Positions 9,877 to 21,068 are shown, numbered from the stretch's first letter. The stretch: DNA of 64,000 bases from Tricholoma matsutake (GCA_026075535.2 AP026540.1:12090001-12154000), one strand, 5' to 3'. Notes: a model not told the origin generated them from the sequence alone. Program-made: numbers and translations.

Positions 9877-10463
9877 TCACCCTACTCAATGCTCCTTGCT
9901 TCCTATCTTCTCTGCACCACCCCCATCCCCACACACAACACAATCAGCATCTTTAGCATGTCTGCTCCCTTGCCTATTTCATTTTGAGGTCCATCCAGGC
10001 AGGCCTCTGTTTTGGCTACTATCTCTCTCTCCTGAGCATGCAGCAAAGGTCATTGCAAAGGTGGGTTCCAGGGGTAAGGAGCCTTTTCAAAGGCCTCTGC
10101 ACCACCTCAACATCACATGACTAGCACTGCTATCCATACTGAGCTTTGCTCAGCCTCCTTTTCACATGGTCCATACCATGGTGCTAGGGGCTAGCAGATG
10201 CCAGGTATAAGACAGATGAAGTGCAACTAGGAGGTCCTGTGTTACTTTCTTCTCATCTCCCACATCACTCACAAGCAACACAGGTAAGTGTCTCATGCTT
10301 CTTATTGTCACAGCTTCTTACTCCTTTTGGTATTGGTATTCAAGGCTATGCCTACTGAATAACATCTACCTGCATCATAAGAGTTTCCACAATTTCCAAC
10401 AGATTAAACTCAACTAGATTTTCACTCAACAGGATTCATCTGGTATTATTTTATAGCTTTGCT
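9877..10463. other. Unassigned stretch
   Basis: No domain recognised. A GTAAGT donor-like site at about 10282 follows a pyrimidine-rich stretch, but no flanking coding frame supports a gene. Confidence 0.4.
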
Positions 10464-10650
10464 TAGTGTTTAAAGGTCCAGTCCGGTCTGGTTTTTGACT
10501 TCCAAATGGGGCAACCAGCAACCGCAACCAGTCTAGGACCAACCCAGATATTGGAGGACCACAACTGGACCCTTTAGGACCGGTCCTGATCGGTCCATGG
10601 ACTGAAAAAAAACTGGTTTGGACCGGTCTTTTGTTGTAAAGTTTATTGTG
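10464..10650. mobile_element. hAT-like element, left end and fragment
   Basis: It starts TAGTGTTTAAAGGTCCAGTC, matching the left ends at 54365 and 61718, and continues with GGACCGGTCC / CCAACTGG-type words of the same family. No matching right end (CACTA) follows, so it is truncated. Confidence 0.6.
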
Positions 10651-11031
10651 CCAAATAACCCACATCTATCTCAACAAATATGACCATTACCTCAGATACA
10701 TTATATTCATGGATAGAGATTGTAATACTCTGTAGACTGATCCAACATTTAAGCAATTCTATCAAGATTTGACTGAGATATGGCCAAAACTGAAAGGACA
10801 TGCATTCAAGTTGCAGTTTTTAGTTTGTAATTTGTAGTTTGTAGTCATACTCATTTGGGCTGTTATATGAATAACATCACATGGTAAAGATAATTAGGTG
10901 TGTTGTTGTTACTTTTATGATGTCATGTAGCTGTACAAAAAAAATTTATAGCTCAGGTAATAAGCAACACAATCAAAGTTGTTCTGATACAACAAAATAC
11001 TCATACAAAAATGTTTTTGGCCATATCTCAA
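10651..11031. other. AT-rich unassigned stretch
   Basis: No coding or repeat signal beyond a short tttgtagtttgtagt duplication near 10828-10844. It ends at the left edge of the palindrome. Confidence 0.4.
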
Positions 11032-12562
11032 TATGATCACAACACACTCCCACACACCCCTGCCGATCCAAGATGCAAAATTTTTCATATTTGTTCTGAA
11101 CAAACAAACTGCCAGGGATTTGAGGTTCACCAAAAATGGAATCACACGTGGGGGAATTCACTTTGGGCTCACCCAGATCACCCCAGGATCACACTGTGAC
11201 CAAGCACACACATCACCCGACCCCACCTGATCTTCCCACAAACCCAGTCTTATAATAGTGGGTGATCCCATGCCTGACCCACTATTATAATACTCGCTTC
11301 CATCAAAACCTGACACCAGCATTATTTCCCTCCCCAGGGCACATATAGACTTTATTATTTTTAAGTCCCTCAACCTGTTTTGGTAGGTGTTCGCTGTGTA
11401 CTATACATGCACCTTCCTGCCTGTTCATTCCATATTTAGAACACTTCCCACACCGGCAACACATCATCAAACATGTCCACCATGCTTCCCACACTGCCCA
11501 CAACACTCTCCACATCATTGAACCTGTTGTCAAGCACTCCCCTCATTAGCATCTTCTTGTCCTCCCTCGCAATCTCAACATCAAACTCGCTGTCATTGCT
11601 TCCCATGCTGCCTAGTGACACGTCATCACTGTCCGCATTGTCGAACTCAATGCCAGGCACTTCTCATTGGCCTCTTCTCATATTCTCAGGGTATCATCGT
11701 TCTCAACGTCATCTGGCTATCAGGACTTGTTATGAACAACACCCAGCATGGCAACCTCACTCCCACACTGCCAGCAATGCATCATCAATGTCAACATTGT
11801 TGAATCTGTCATGGGGGGGGCCTCTTCTCATCTTCCTTACCCATCACCGTCATTTTTGATATCATCCAGCCCTCAGACTCATCATCAACACCGGCTAACA
11901 TGGCCAGGTCGCTCTCATGCTGCTCAGCAACATGTCATCACTGTCCACATTGTCGAATCCGATGCCAAGTGCTTCCCACTGGCCTTTTCTCATGCTCATG
12001 GGGATACTATATGCTCTTGACATCCTCTAACTGCCATCAACCATTCTCATGCTGCTTACTATGTTCAATAATACATGTACACTGTTCAATCAATTGTCAG
12101 ACAAGAGACAATTCGGTGCTATGCTACTGGTGTTATCTCTGCAGCTGTGGGTGCCAATGTCCTTCCCTCATAGCCCTCAAGGTATTGTGTTCATGCCATC
12201 AGATATGTAGTTTTGCTTGCTAACAGCCATGTAGTTGAGACTGCAGCACCTTCACCTTGATTACTCCCTTTGCAATGGCCTCATCTCTCCTTGACTCTGC
12301 TTTCTCATTGCTGTTGAATCCTTTGACATTATTTCTGGATTAAGTTGTTATGAAGATATCAGTACATTGGGAGATTGCATGGAGCATAGAAGAAGGATAG
12401 TATTGTGCGTAATGTCCCTTTCTGCTTGATACTTGCTGCTGACTCATGTACCCATAGGACTTTGTATTTTGTATCTACACAATACACGATGTGTTCAAGT
12501 CATTGCTTGTGCTTTCAGCCCCATCTCCCAATCAGGATTGTGTCCCTGGCTTTTCTCACCTT
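11032..12562. repeat. Left arm of 3.2-kb palindrome (1531 bp)
   Basis: Every stretch I compared is the exact reverse complement of 12704-14234. All open frames in one arm recur with identical translation in the other, and coordinate sums are constant (25266), so there is no net indel. The arm starts at TATGATCACAACAC. Bases outside differ at once (CAA on the left, a non-matching C on the other side) and no target duplication is seen. Inside is a smaller inverted repeat around TTATAATAGTGGGT (11252-11292). Confidence 0.95.
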
Positions 12563-12703
12563 AGGGATGGTATAATTAGATCACCTTTAGCTTACCACAA
12601 TATCTGTACCTCCAATATCCATAAAACTTGAGCATTCTTTAATTTCAAATTACTCCTCTCTTTCAAGCAGCTATGGCCCCTTGAGGCATTTCTGAATGTC
12701 CCA
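12563..12703. other. Palindrome spacer (141 bp)
   Basis: Unique sequence between the arms. Both arms end at TCTCACCTT. It contains no coding motif and would be the loop of a giant hairpin. Confidence 0.9.
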
Positions 12704-14234
12704 AAGGTGAGAAAAGCCAGGGACACAATCCTGATTGGGAGATGGGGCTGAAAGCACAAGCAATGACTTGAACACATCGTGTATTGTGTAGATACAAAAT
12801 ACAAAGTCCTATGGGTACATGAGTCAGCAGCAAGTATCAAGCAGAAAGGGACATTACGCACAATACTATCCTTCTTCTATGCTCCATGCAATCTCCCAAT
12901 GTACTGATATCTTCATAACAACTTAATCCAGAAATAATGTCAAAGGATTCAACAGCAATGAGAAAGCAGAGTCAAGGAGAGATGAGGCCATTGCAAAGGG
13001 AGTAATCAAGGTGAAGGTGCTGCAGTCTCAACTACATGGCTGTTAGCAAGCAAAACTACATATCTGATGGCATGAACACAATACCTTGAGGGCTATGAGG
13101 GAAGGACATTGGCACCCACAGCTGCAGAGATAACACCAGTAGCATAGCACCGAATTGTCTCTTGTCTGACAATTGATTGAACAGTGTACATGTATTATTG
13201 AACATAGTAAGCAGCATGAGAATGGTTGATGGCAGTTAGAGGATGTCAAGAGCATATAGTATCCCCATGAGCATGAGAAAAGGCCAGTGGGAAGCACTTG
13301 GCATCGGATTCGACAATGTGGACAGTGATGACATGTTGCTGAGCAGCATGAGAGCGACCTGGCCATGTTAGCCGGTGTTGATGATGAGTCTGAGGGCTGG
13401 ATGATATCAAAAATGACGGTGATGGGTAAGGAAGATGAGAAGAGGCCCCCCCCATGACAGATTCAACAATGTTGACATTGATGATGCATTGCTGGCAGTG
13501 TGGGAGTGAGGTTGCCATGCTGGGTGTTGTTCATAACAAGTCCTGATAGCCAGATGACGTTGAGAACGATGATACCCTGAGAATATGAGAAGAGGCCAAT
13601 GAGAAGTGCCTGGCATTGAGTTCGACAATGCGGACAGTGATGACGTGTCACTAGGCAGCATGGGAAGCAATGACAGCGAGTTTGATGTTGAGATTGCGAG
13701 GGAGGACAAGAAGATGCTAATGAGGGGAGTGCTTGACAACAGGTTCAATGATGTGGAGAGTGTTGTGGGCAGTGTGGGAAGCATGGTGGACATGTTTGAT
13801 GATGTGTTGCCGGTGTGGGAAGTGTTCTAAATATGGAATGAACAGGCAGGAAGGTGCATGTATAGTACACAGCGAACACCTACCAAAACAGGTTGAGGGA
13901 CTTAAAAATAATAAAGTCTATATGTGCCCTGGGGAGGGAAATAATGCTGGTGTCAGGTTTTGATGGAAGCGAGTATTATAATAGTGGGTCAGGCATGGGA
14001 TCACCCACTATTATAAGACTGGGTTTGTGGGAAGATCAGGTGGGGTCGGGTGATGTGTGTGCTTGGTCACAGTGTGATCCTGGGGTGATCTGGGTGAGCC
14101 CAAAGTGAATTCCCCCACGTGTGATTCCATTTTTGGTGAACCTCAAATCCCTGGCAGTTTGTTTGTTCAGAACAAATATGAAAAATTTTGCATCTTGGAT
14201 CGGCAGGGGTGTGTGGGAGTGTGTTGTGATCATA
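12704..14234. repeat. Right arm of 3.2-kb palindrome (1531 bp)
   Basis: Reverse-complement partner of 11032-12562, ending ...GTGATCATA. No substitution was noticed in the stretches compared, which implies a very recent inverted duplication, continuing gene conversion between arms, or an assembly artefact. Confidence 0.95.
13270..13830 (+). other. Degenerate Asp-rich tandem coding repeats (mirrored in left arm at 11436-11996)
   Basis: Three to four imperfect units read FDNVDSDDMLLSSM, FNNVDIDDALLAVW, IEFDNADSDDVSLGSM and FNDVESVVGSVGSM in this strand, with stops between several of them. The longest open piece is 13606-13830 (74 residues). The unit length is irregular. I recognise no family. 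Because the arm is inverted, the same units occur on the minus strand at about 11436-11996. Confidence 0.5.
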
Positions 14235-14679
14235 GTACACCAGTTGGTCAAATGGCCAATTTTGACCATCAAAATCAATTCCAAATAAAATTCGAGATAC
14301 ATAGAGGACATGAATAGGATCATATCGTTCCCAAAATCATGAATTTTGGTGGACTAGTTTTTGAGATATGGAGAAAATACTGAAAATACTGAGTTTGAGA
14401 GTTATTGCAACAATGAGATGTTAAAAAAATCGGTTTCTTGTCATGGTCCATCCATAAATATAACATAGTAAGTCCTCTGACAGGTTTGGTGATTTTTAGT
14501 AATTTACCTAAGTGTGAAAGCAGGTGATCATACAATTATGAGGGTTAGAAGTTGTAACTTGTTGTGTACACATTCAAAATTCTTGATTTTGACTGTTTCT
14601 GAATCCTTCAACCCCACAGACATTGGGAACATAATTATTTCCTTGTTAGAGTCCATTGCAAAGGCCTGTACTCTTTATT
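14235..14679. other. Unassigned stretch
   Basis: AT-rich, no domain seen. It contains the phrase ccttgttagagtccattgcaaaggcctgtactc (14641 on), which recurs at 15032 and 15140 as part of the next repeat field. Confidence 0.4.
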
Positions 14680-15275
14680 GCCATATGTGCATGTGACTGT
14701 TCTGAACAATCACATGCATGAATTATTACACATGTGATGGTTCTGAACAATCACATGTATAAATTATTACCCATGTGATGGTTCTGAACAGTCACATGCA
14801 TGAATTATACATTTTCACTTTTATTTATGGCTACATATATTCCACTATGATTAATGACAGGTCCTGCACATGAATTATTACACATGTGATGGTTCTGAGC
14901 AGTCACATGCATGAATTATACATTGTTTATGGCTACATATATTCTACTATGATTAATGAGAAGTCCTGCATGTGATACTTCTGAACTGTCACATGCATGA
15001 ATTATTTTACTACATAATTATTTCCCACCTTTTACTTGTTAGAGTCTGTTGCAAAGGCCTGTACTCTTTATTGCCATATGTGCATGTGATGGTTCTGAAC
15101 AGTCACATGCATGAATTATTTTTATACATAATTATTTACTTGTTAGAGTCTGTTGCAAAGGCCTTTAATCTTTATTGCCATATGTGCATGTGACTGTTTG
15201 GAACAATCATGTGCATGAATTATTGCACATGTGATGGTTCTGAACAGTCACATGCATGAATTATATATTTTCATT
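14680..15275. repeat. Interspersed hairpin repeat field (eight units)
   Basis: A core of the form CATGTGATGGTTCTGAACAG, then TCACATGCATGAATTAT, occurs eight times (about 14685, 14731, 14773, 14881, 14967, 15081, 15186, 15227). Each core is a hairpin (GCATGTGA...TCACATGC). Between cores two longer spacers recur: cttgttagagtc..ttattgccatatgtg and tttatttatggctacatat. Confidence 0.8.
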
Positions 15276-15367
15276 TTTATTTATGGCTACATAGTTTATT
15301 CCCCATGGGATAGTTTTTCACATGCAATAATTTATTTCTGCTTTACATTTTCTCCATCTTGTTCGAA

Positions 15368-16850
15368 CATGCCTAGTTCTTGGGGTTCACAATGCATAGC
15401 ATGGTCTGATACAGTGGACTCATCCTCCTCTGAATTAGAAAATCCCAAAAGCTGGTCCAACCTCATGGATTCTGATGAAGGAATACAGGCTCTTGATGCT
15501 TGGAGTCCATGCCCTTCTTGGTCTACATCAGATTGGAGCCCTTGTCCATCCTGGTCCTCATCCAACAATAATTCTAATCATCTGGGTCAAAAATAGGAGG
15601 CTTCAAGCTCGCAGAGCTGTCCCAGCTCTCAACCTAGTAACAAATGTGATAAAGACTATCACCCAGGTTCCACATTCAGTCCACTTAACCCTGCTCCAAA
15701 ATCTCAGTCAGAAAGTGATGCATCTGATGAGATAACACAGCTCAGACAAACTGTCGGTATGTTCAAGATGGATATTGCCAATGTATTCAATTCAGCCCCC
15801 ATTCATTTATTCTCTAGCAATCCACCTTGCCAATTCAACTCTTTGGGTAGCTGCCTATCTAGATCTACAAACACTGAAACCTGGAGATTTAATAAAACTA
15901 TCTGTCCTGGACTTCTTTCTGAGCTGGGAATCGTATCAAAGCCAGCATTCTGATGACTCTGCTAGCTTTTATTATCTCAACAACTCAACAATAAAAAACC
16001 TTACTGGAGACCCTAGTCATGACCATGCTCTTGTCCAGAAATGTCTTGACCTCTCCACTCAACCCATTAACCATGTTCCAGTCATTTTCTTGGTTGCCTT
16101 TGGACAAAACACATATTTTCTGGCCTTGTTTGATTTTTCAGAAAACAAGGTCCTAATATTAGGACATCTTGGCTGTCCAACATTGGAACATGTGGCTAGT
16201 CATGCAGAGTGGGAGTCCTGGGATGGTCCTATACTCTGGGAAAGAATTGGGAAGGCATTCACTTGGCCAGCATCTGAGATGAAAGAGGCTCAACACATGG
16301 CAGTTGTATATGAAGCAAACTGGATTCCAGTATTACTTTACATTATTTTACTGTAAAACCCAATTAACTATGTTTCTCTAGCAAAATTCCCACTCAGGCC
16401 CTGGTATCGCAGCATTTTCTAAGCTTCTACAAGATGGGCAATGGTGTTGGAAGGATGTTTCATTTCACAGCCCAAGGCTCAATCTTGCGTGTGATCATAA
16501 AGTAAGGGAGCAAATGTTTTATACAGCTCTCAGTGCCGCTCATTCATGCTTCACTCTTTGGAACAAAATATCCTGAGGCAACAAGGATTGCATGCAGCTG
16601 CCTGCAATATTCATTGATGAAATGTGTATCCTGCCTTCCCACTTTCAGTGGGTTAGGAACCTTAGCCTCATCTTTTTGAATCAGAGGTCAGGATGCAATA
16701 TGTGTCAACTTGACACTACCTCTGCACATGTGCCTATGGATACCAAAGGCACTTATCAGCAAGACAGGACTGTCCATCCACATTCCAAAGTAACAACACT
16801 TCACCTTGTTACAATTTTCCTTGTAACTCATGGAACCCGACCAACCTGAC
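15368..16850 (+). pseudogene. Degenerate Ulp1/C48-like protease gene
   Basis: A Ser/Trp-rich N-terminal exon opens at about 15368 and continues in frame past a TAG (15594-15596) to about 15800. The frame then shifts into a longer piece ending near 16329. Blocks YFLALFDFSENKVLIL, SWDGPILWERIGKAF and VVYEANWIP resemble a basidiomycete family with a Ulp1-type fold. A 52-nt intron (GT 16330 to AG 16381, branch TTAACTA) would join it in phase to QNSHSGPGIAAF. In active C48 proteases this place reads Q..DCG, so the nucleophile Cys is missing, and the usual catalytic His before the ALFDF strand is also not seen. A TGA interrupts at about 16574. Family assignment is an inference from pattern only. 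Confidence 0.45.
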
Positions 16851-16924
16851 ACACCCGATGATCCCTTCCAGACAGGAGGCACTCCTTGATTCATGCTTTG
16901 AGCATGCCTTTGACACCAAACACA

Positions 16925-17215
16925 CGCACAACACATGCCAACAACATGCATTCAATCCCCTTCCCATGGAAGGCACCCTTCATGCATGGTGACTCCATGC
17001 ACCTGAACCCACTCCCACACTTGCTGTGAGACAACAGCCCCTTGACATGAGGTCCATGACATCGGACTCTCACGATTGACATGCTGCGCCGCAGCACTCC
17101 GTGACATCGGATGCCTCATGCAAGGCATGAGGCTTAGTGTTTCTATTCTTACCTGATACACATCTACCTTTCTGGTTGGACAATAAGGACCTCCCTCTTA
17201 GTATAAGTACTGCGA
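16925..17215 (-). repeat. Partial diverged gypsy-2-type LTR
   Basis: On the minus strand it matches the 3' half of the gypsy-2 LTR: shared GCCTCATGC..GCATGAGGC, TTGACATGCTGCGC, CATGAGGTCCATGAC and CATGGTGACTCCATGCACC. Neither LTR terminus is clear, so it is a fragment. Confidence 0.65.
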
Positions 17216-17236
17216 CTCATAGTAGGGATGTCCTTA

Positions 17237-17489
17237 CACAAGGCCAGCCTCATAATTCCTCCTCTCTGAAATATAGTTAGAAATTCTTTGTGAAATATTA
17301 TATTTGAGACTAAATTTCTACAAACAGAAATTCAAAAAATTATTCATTAGAAATAAACTTTGAAAATCAATATTTCTAATGGGTAATTTTTTGAATTTCT
17401 GTTTGTAGAAATTTAGTCTCAAATATAATATTTCACATAGAATTTCTAACTATATTTCAGAAAGGAGGAATTATGAGGCTGGCCTTGTG
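17237..17489. mobile_element. Foldback MITE, copy 1 (253 bp)
   Basis: The ends are CACAAGGCCAGCCTCATAATT and its inverse. Nearly the whole element is two inverted arms of about 120 bp (TTTGAGACTAAATTTCTACA etc.) around a short centre. Its terminal sequence matches the ends of the large element at 37448-46158, so it is likely a deletion derivative of that family. No target duplication is evident. Confidence 0.85.
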
Positions 17490-17550
17490 CAATTGTGTGC
17501 CAACCTATGACCCATGTGAAGCTCAGATTGGACACATTGGAGGCTTTTGT

Positions 17551-17802
17551 GATGGGCCAGCCTCATAATTTCTCCTTTCTGAAATATAGTTAGAAATTCT
17601 TTGTGAAATATTATATTTGAGACTAAATTTCTACAAACAGAAATTCAAAAAATTACCCATGAGAAATATACTTTGAAAATCAATATTTCTAATGGGTAAT
17701 TTTTTGAATTTCTGTTTGTAGAAACTTAGTCTCAAATATAATATTTCACAAAGAATTTCTAACTATATTTCAGAAAGGGGGAATTATGAGGCTGGCCTTG
17801 TG
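17551..17802. mobile_element. Foldback MITE, copy 2 (about 250 bp)
   Basis: Same family as 17237-17489, only about 60 bp away and in the same layout. The first few terminal bases (CACAA) are lost on the left. The right end GGCTGGCCTTGTG is intact. Confidence 0.85.
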
Positions 17803-18050
17803 TTAGTTTAGATCTAGGCAATCTACAGCTTTAACTTGTGAACTTGTGAACTTACTCAAAACCACTAAGGAAGCCCCTTAGTGCATGAGCCCAAATGACT
17901 CTATGCAGAAGGCCTGCTAGAGTGCACTATCTATCTTATGTCGGATGCTCCGAGTAAGACTAGTGACAAATGACTCATTGAGGAAGCACCTCATTGAGCA
18001 ACATCGACTAGATCGAGTGGTTAAGGCTTCGCCCTTAGCATAAGATCTAA
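17803..18050 (+). repeat. Possible 5' LTR of the outer gypsy element
   Basis: It lies directly upstream of the outer gag leader. The edges carry TTTAGATCT and AGATCTAAA, and the interior has short phrases (aaggaagccccttagtgc) reminiscent of the gypsy-2 LTR. The leader after it (cccacctacctaggtg) matches the gypsy-2 leader at about 25552-25570. No second LTR is found, so this is tentative. Confidence 0.3.
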
Positions 18051-18356
18051 ATTATCTGCTAGCCCACCTACCTAGGTGTAGGCAATACATCTAGAAACAC
18101 ACCACAATGACCTGGGTCTAGACAAACTTCAGACTGACCACCAAGAGAAGCAGAACCACAGCCAGGTTCATCTTGGTACCAATATAATGGAAGACTAGTC
18201 CATTACTCAACCCCAGCACAGCGTTGGTTCTACAGATCAACTGAAACACAACGAGGAGATTTCCTCACTGATGAAGACTTTGAACAACCACACACACCCC
18301 CACCCGAAACATCCACCCACTTCCTAACAGATGAAATCAACGACCTCTATAACAAG

Positions 18357-19019
18357 ATGTCCGAACCTGCCGCAACCACACCAATGATGTCTGCAAAGGA
18401 TATTCGAATCCAATCACCCACAGACTTCTCAGGAGAGCGGACCAAGACTGCCAAGTTCCTGCAGGAGATAGACCTGTACCTGTGAATCAATGACCAGGTC
18501 TATGACATGAATGACAAGAAGATCATCTTCACGCTGTCCTTCATGAATGGAGGGACAGCAGCTGCCTGGGCGCAGGCATTTGTCAACCAACACCAATCTG
18601 AGGGACTCAGAGAATACACAGACTTCAGATGGAAGGTCCTAGAAGCCTTCTCACTGATCAACGACACCAGAATGGCAAAGACAGAGATTAAGAATCTCAA
18701 ACAAGGTTCAGGGAACCCTGAAGAATATGTGGCAAGTTTTCATATCCTGAAAGACAGGACGGGAATCACTGAAGATGCAGCCATGATCGAGTACTTCATG
18801 GATGGACTGCACCCCAAATTACTGAAGAGGGTACACACAATGGAGACAGTACCCAACACTCTTGAAGGCTGGATAAAGGCAGCTTCAGAATATGAAGGCC
18901 AATGGAAATGGGCCATGGCAATCCTGGGAAAGACCAGGCAGAATGAGAAGACAAAAGAAACGACAAAGAAAGGACAGCCCTCTCTTGACATCAACCAATT
19001 GACAAACCAAGAATGCACA
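18357..19019 (+). pseudogene. Outer gypsy Gag, first part (interrupted by gypsy-2)
   Basis: From ATG 18357 the frame gives a short leader, then the gag domain: TDFSGERTKTAKFLQEIDLYL, TGA at 18484 where the related protein has Arg, then FTLSFMNGGTAAAWAQ, YVASFHILK, MIEYFMDGLHPKLLKRV. It is cut at 19019 by the GAACA target site of gypsy-2. The remaining C-terminus with a C-x2-C-x4-H-x4-H knuckle (CFICHQLGHRSSDH) lies at 26353-26440. No pol follows, so the element was already truncated or degraded. Confidence 0.88.
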
Positions 19020-19024
19020 GAACA

Positions 19025-19805
19025 TGTTAAGACTATAGGTCTTTAACTCAGCCTTGGCTTCGTATATCACAGTTGGAGGCTTTCCAACTATATTGGTATC
19101 GCACTAGGAGGCTTTCCTAGTGTATTGGGCTTCTGGCCTTCACTTGGGTACTTCCTCAAGTCATTACGGCTATCTGTACTCAGAGGCTTTCTGAGTAGAC
19201 CGTTGGTTCGTGTATCACAGTTGGAGGCTTTCCAACTGTCGAGTTCGAGTTATCACAGCTAGGGGCTTCCTAAGCTGTCGAGTGTTCTGGTTGAGTCTAA
19301 GACCATTGATTGAATTAGGTCAAGCTGAGGAATACAGGCAGTATTACTACAGCTTATATATGGTTCAAAGATATCTATTGTCCAATCGGAATGCAGGATC
19401 GTTATCAAGTGTAAATAGAAAGAACAATAGAAAAGACAGGCCTCATGCCTTGCATGAGGCATCCGATGTTACGGAGTGCTGCGGCACAGCATGTCAGGGA
19501 TCAATAAGAGAATAGCCTCATGCCTGGCATGAGGCATCCGATGTTATGGATCCGACATCAAGGATCCGATGTCAAGGACATGCTGCAGCGCAGCATGTCA
19601 ATCGTGAGTGTCCGACGTCATGGACCTCATGTCAAAGGGCTGTCGTATCACAGTATGCATGGGAGTGGGTTCGGGTGCATGGAGTCACCATGCGTCAAAG
19701 TGTCTCCCATCGGAAGTGAGTCGAGTCGAATGAGAAAATTAAAGTACCCGGTCTTGCCAGCGTACGTCTGGTCATCATGGGTTACGATAACAGAAAATTG
19801 TAACA
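19025..19805 (-). repeat. gypsy-2 3' LTR
   Basis: 781 bp. It contains several short inverted repeats, such as GCCTCATGCCTTGCATGAGGC-like hairpins. Compared with 25593-26347 it has an extra 26 bp (about 19573-19598) flanked by GTCA repeats. Confidence 0.94.
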
Positions 19806-19822
19806 TCACCCTCTCTCTATCT
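19806..19822 (-). other. gypsy-2 polypurine tract
   Basis: On the coding strand GATAGAGAGAGGGTGA lies immediately before the LTR start TGTTACAATT. Its form is the same as the gypsy-1 tract. Confidence 0.85.
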
Positions 19823-19828
19823 TCGAAG

Positions 19829-20185
19829 TCACTGACTTCGAATAATATCTTCGTTCCTTCTCCAGGGTCTGGTCAGATGTGGTCTGGATAGATGAATGGG
19901 TTGGGGTCGAGGGGTGTGATGGAGGAATAACTTGTGTCTGAACTTGGACCACGATCGGGTTCTTCTGGTTCGTGCTGCCTCAGGCAGTGGTGTCAGTGAG
20001 GTGGTGATCTCGTAGAGAGATGGGTTCTCCATAGGGCATTGTAGAATGGAGAATTCAATGTCTGTAATTGGGGGTTCGGGTCTTGGTCGAAAGATGGCAT
20101 AGAGGCAGAATACAAAGGTCAGGGCCATGGCCACAGCTAGGATTGTGCCAACAACAATGGTGAGGACCTCAATTCCTGTGGGCAT
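19829..20185 (-). CDS. Extra ORF after pol with one transmembrane segment (gypsy-2)
   Basis: A 118-residue frame from ATG 20185, starting 10 nt after the pol stop TAG (20196-20198) and ending just before the polypurine tract. Residues about 5-32 form a hydrophobic helix (VLTIVVGTILAVAMALTFVF). The rest is Pro-rich and then strongly basic (RTRRTRSWSKFRHK), as in a short single-pass membrane protein with a cytosolic basic tail. The position equals that of env or other 3' accessory ORFs. It has no signal peptide, cleavage site or cysteine pattern of an envelope protein, and I recognise no homologue. The frame is open although pol nearby carries several stops, but it is short. gypsy-1 has no counterpart. 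Confidence 0.55.
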   Translation of the reverse strand: MPTGIEVLTIVVGTILAVAMALTFVFCLYAIFRPRPEPPITDIEFSILQCPMENPSLYEITTSLTPLPEAARTRRTRSWSKFRHKLFLHHTPRPQPIHLSRPHLTRPWRRNEDIIRSQ

Positions 20186-20195
20186 TGTTCCACCT

Positions 20196-20693
20196 CTACA
20201 GCCATTGCTGTTGTTTATATGCTCCTAGAATTCTTTTGGCATGTTTTAGGTTTCCCTCGGGCTCCCATGAGTTTTCCGAGGTCGGGTATCTGACCCATTT
20301 CACTAGGAAGTGCATGGTCCTTCCTTTCTTCTTGTGTCCAATGATCATTTCCACTTCATATTCCGATTCACCTTCTATCAGATCAGGCGGCGGTTCTGGG
20401 AAGTTCGGTCCATGTGTCTCAGTTTCTTTATATGGGGAAAGGAGCGCTGCGTGGAACACTGGGTGTATCTTCCACTGTTCTGGCAGCTTCAGTTGGTAGG
20501 AGAGTGGGCTCAGGGCCTTCTCAATAGAGAATGGTCCTTCTCTTTTTGGTGCGAGCTTCTTTGTTTGGTGCGTCGTTCTGAGGTTCTTCGCTTCTAGCCA
20601 CACTCTGTCTCCTTCTTTGAATGGGGTGAAGTGCCTTGTCATTCTTTCCGCCATCATTTGTCTGGCTAACTCGTGAGTTGCCTTCGCTTTGTC
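20196..20693 (-). pseudogene. gypsy-2 integrase end and chromodomain
   Basis: In the pol frame after a TGA at 20694. It contains FKEGDRVWLEAKNLRT, KLAPKREGPF, HPVFHAALLSPY (GPY/F-like module), then a chromodomain: YEVEMIIGHKKKG, HFLVKWVRYP, NSWEPEGNL. It ends at TAG 20196-20198, followed by the transmembrane ORF. Confidence 0.92.
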
Positions 20694-21068
20694 TCAGGCC
20701 CGTTGCAGTGCAACTATTCGTTTTTCTATGGCCAGTATGTTTGTCTTCAGGTAGGGGAGTGGGATCACCTTGGGCTCATAGCCCATCATGAGGCAGAATG
20801 GGGAGTTCTTCTGTATGGAGTGCATTCTCTGGTTGTGCATGAACTCCGCGGTCGGGAGGAGGTGCTTCCAATTCTCCTGGTTGTTCGAGCAGAAGATCCA
20901 TAAGTATACTTCCACTTCCTGGTTCACCCGTTCTGTCTCCCCATCGGTCTGGGGGTGGTACGCTGTGCTCATTGCCAGCTTGATTCTGAGCAGTCTTCCT
21001 AGCTCCTGGAACAGCTGCAAGGCAAATCTGGGATCTCTGTCGGAGATGATCTTGTCTGGGAGGCCGAA
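20694..21068 (-). pseudogene. gypsy-2 integrase core, second half
   Basis: After the TGA at 21069 the frame reads GLPDKIISDRDPRF (second catalytic Asp), LGRLLRIKLAMSTAYHPQTD and GETERVNQEVE (catalytic Glu). The segment ends at TGA 20694 (ALQRA-stop-DKAKATHELA). Confidence 0.9.

Noticed and set aside
12592..12861. ORF spanning the palindrome spacer
   Set aside because: It crosses from the right arm into the unique loop, has no domain, and its arm part is a mirror copy, so it is not a gene.
14680..15275. CRISPR-like array
   Set aside because: Repeats are spaced unevenly, spacers are themselves repeated, there are no cas genes, and the context is eukaryotic.
19829..20185. Calling the extra gypsy-2 ORF a true envelope gene
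   Set aside because: It is too short, lacks a signal peptide, cleavage site and fusion features, and only its position resembles env.
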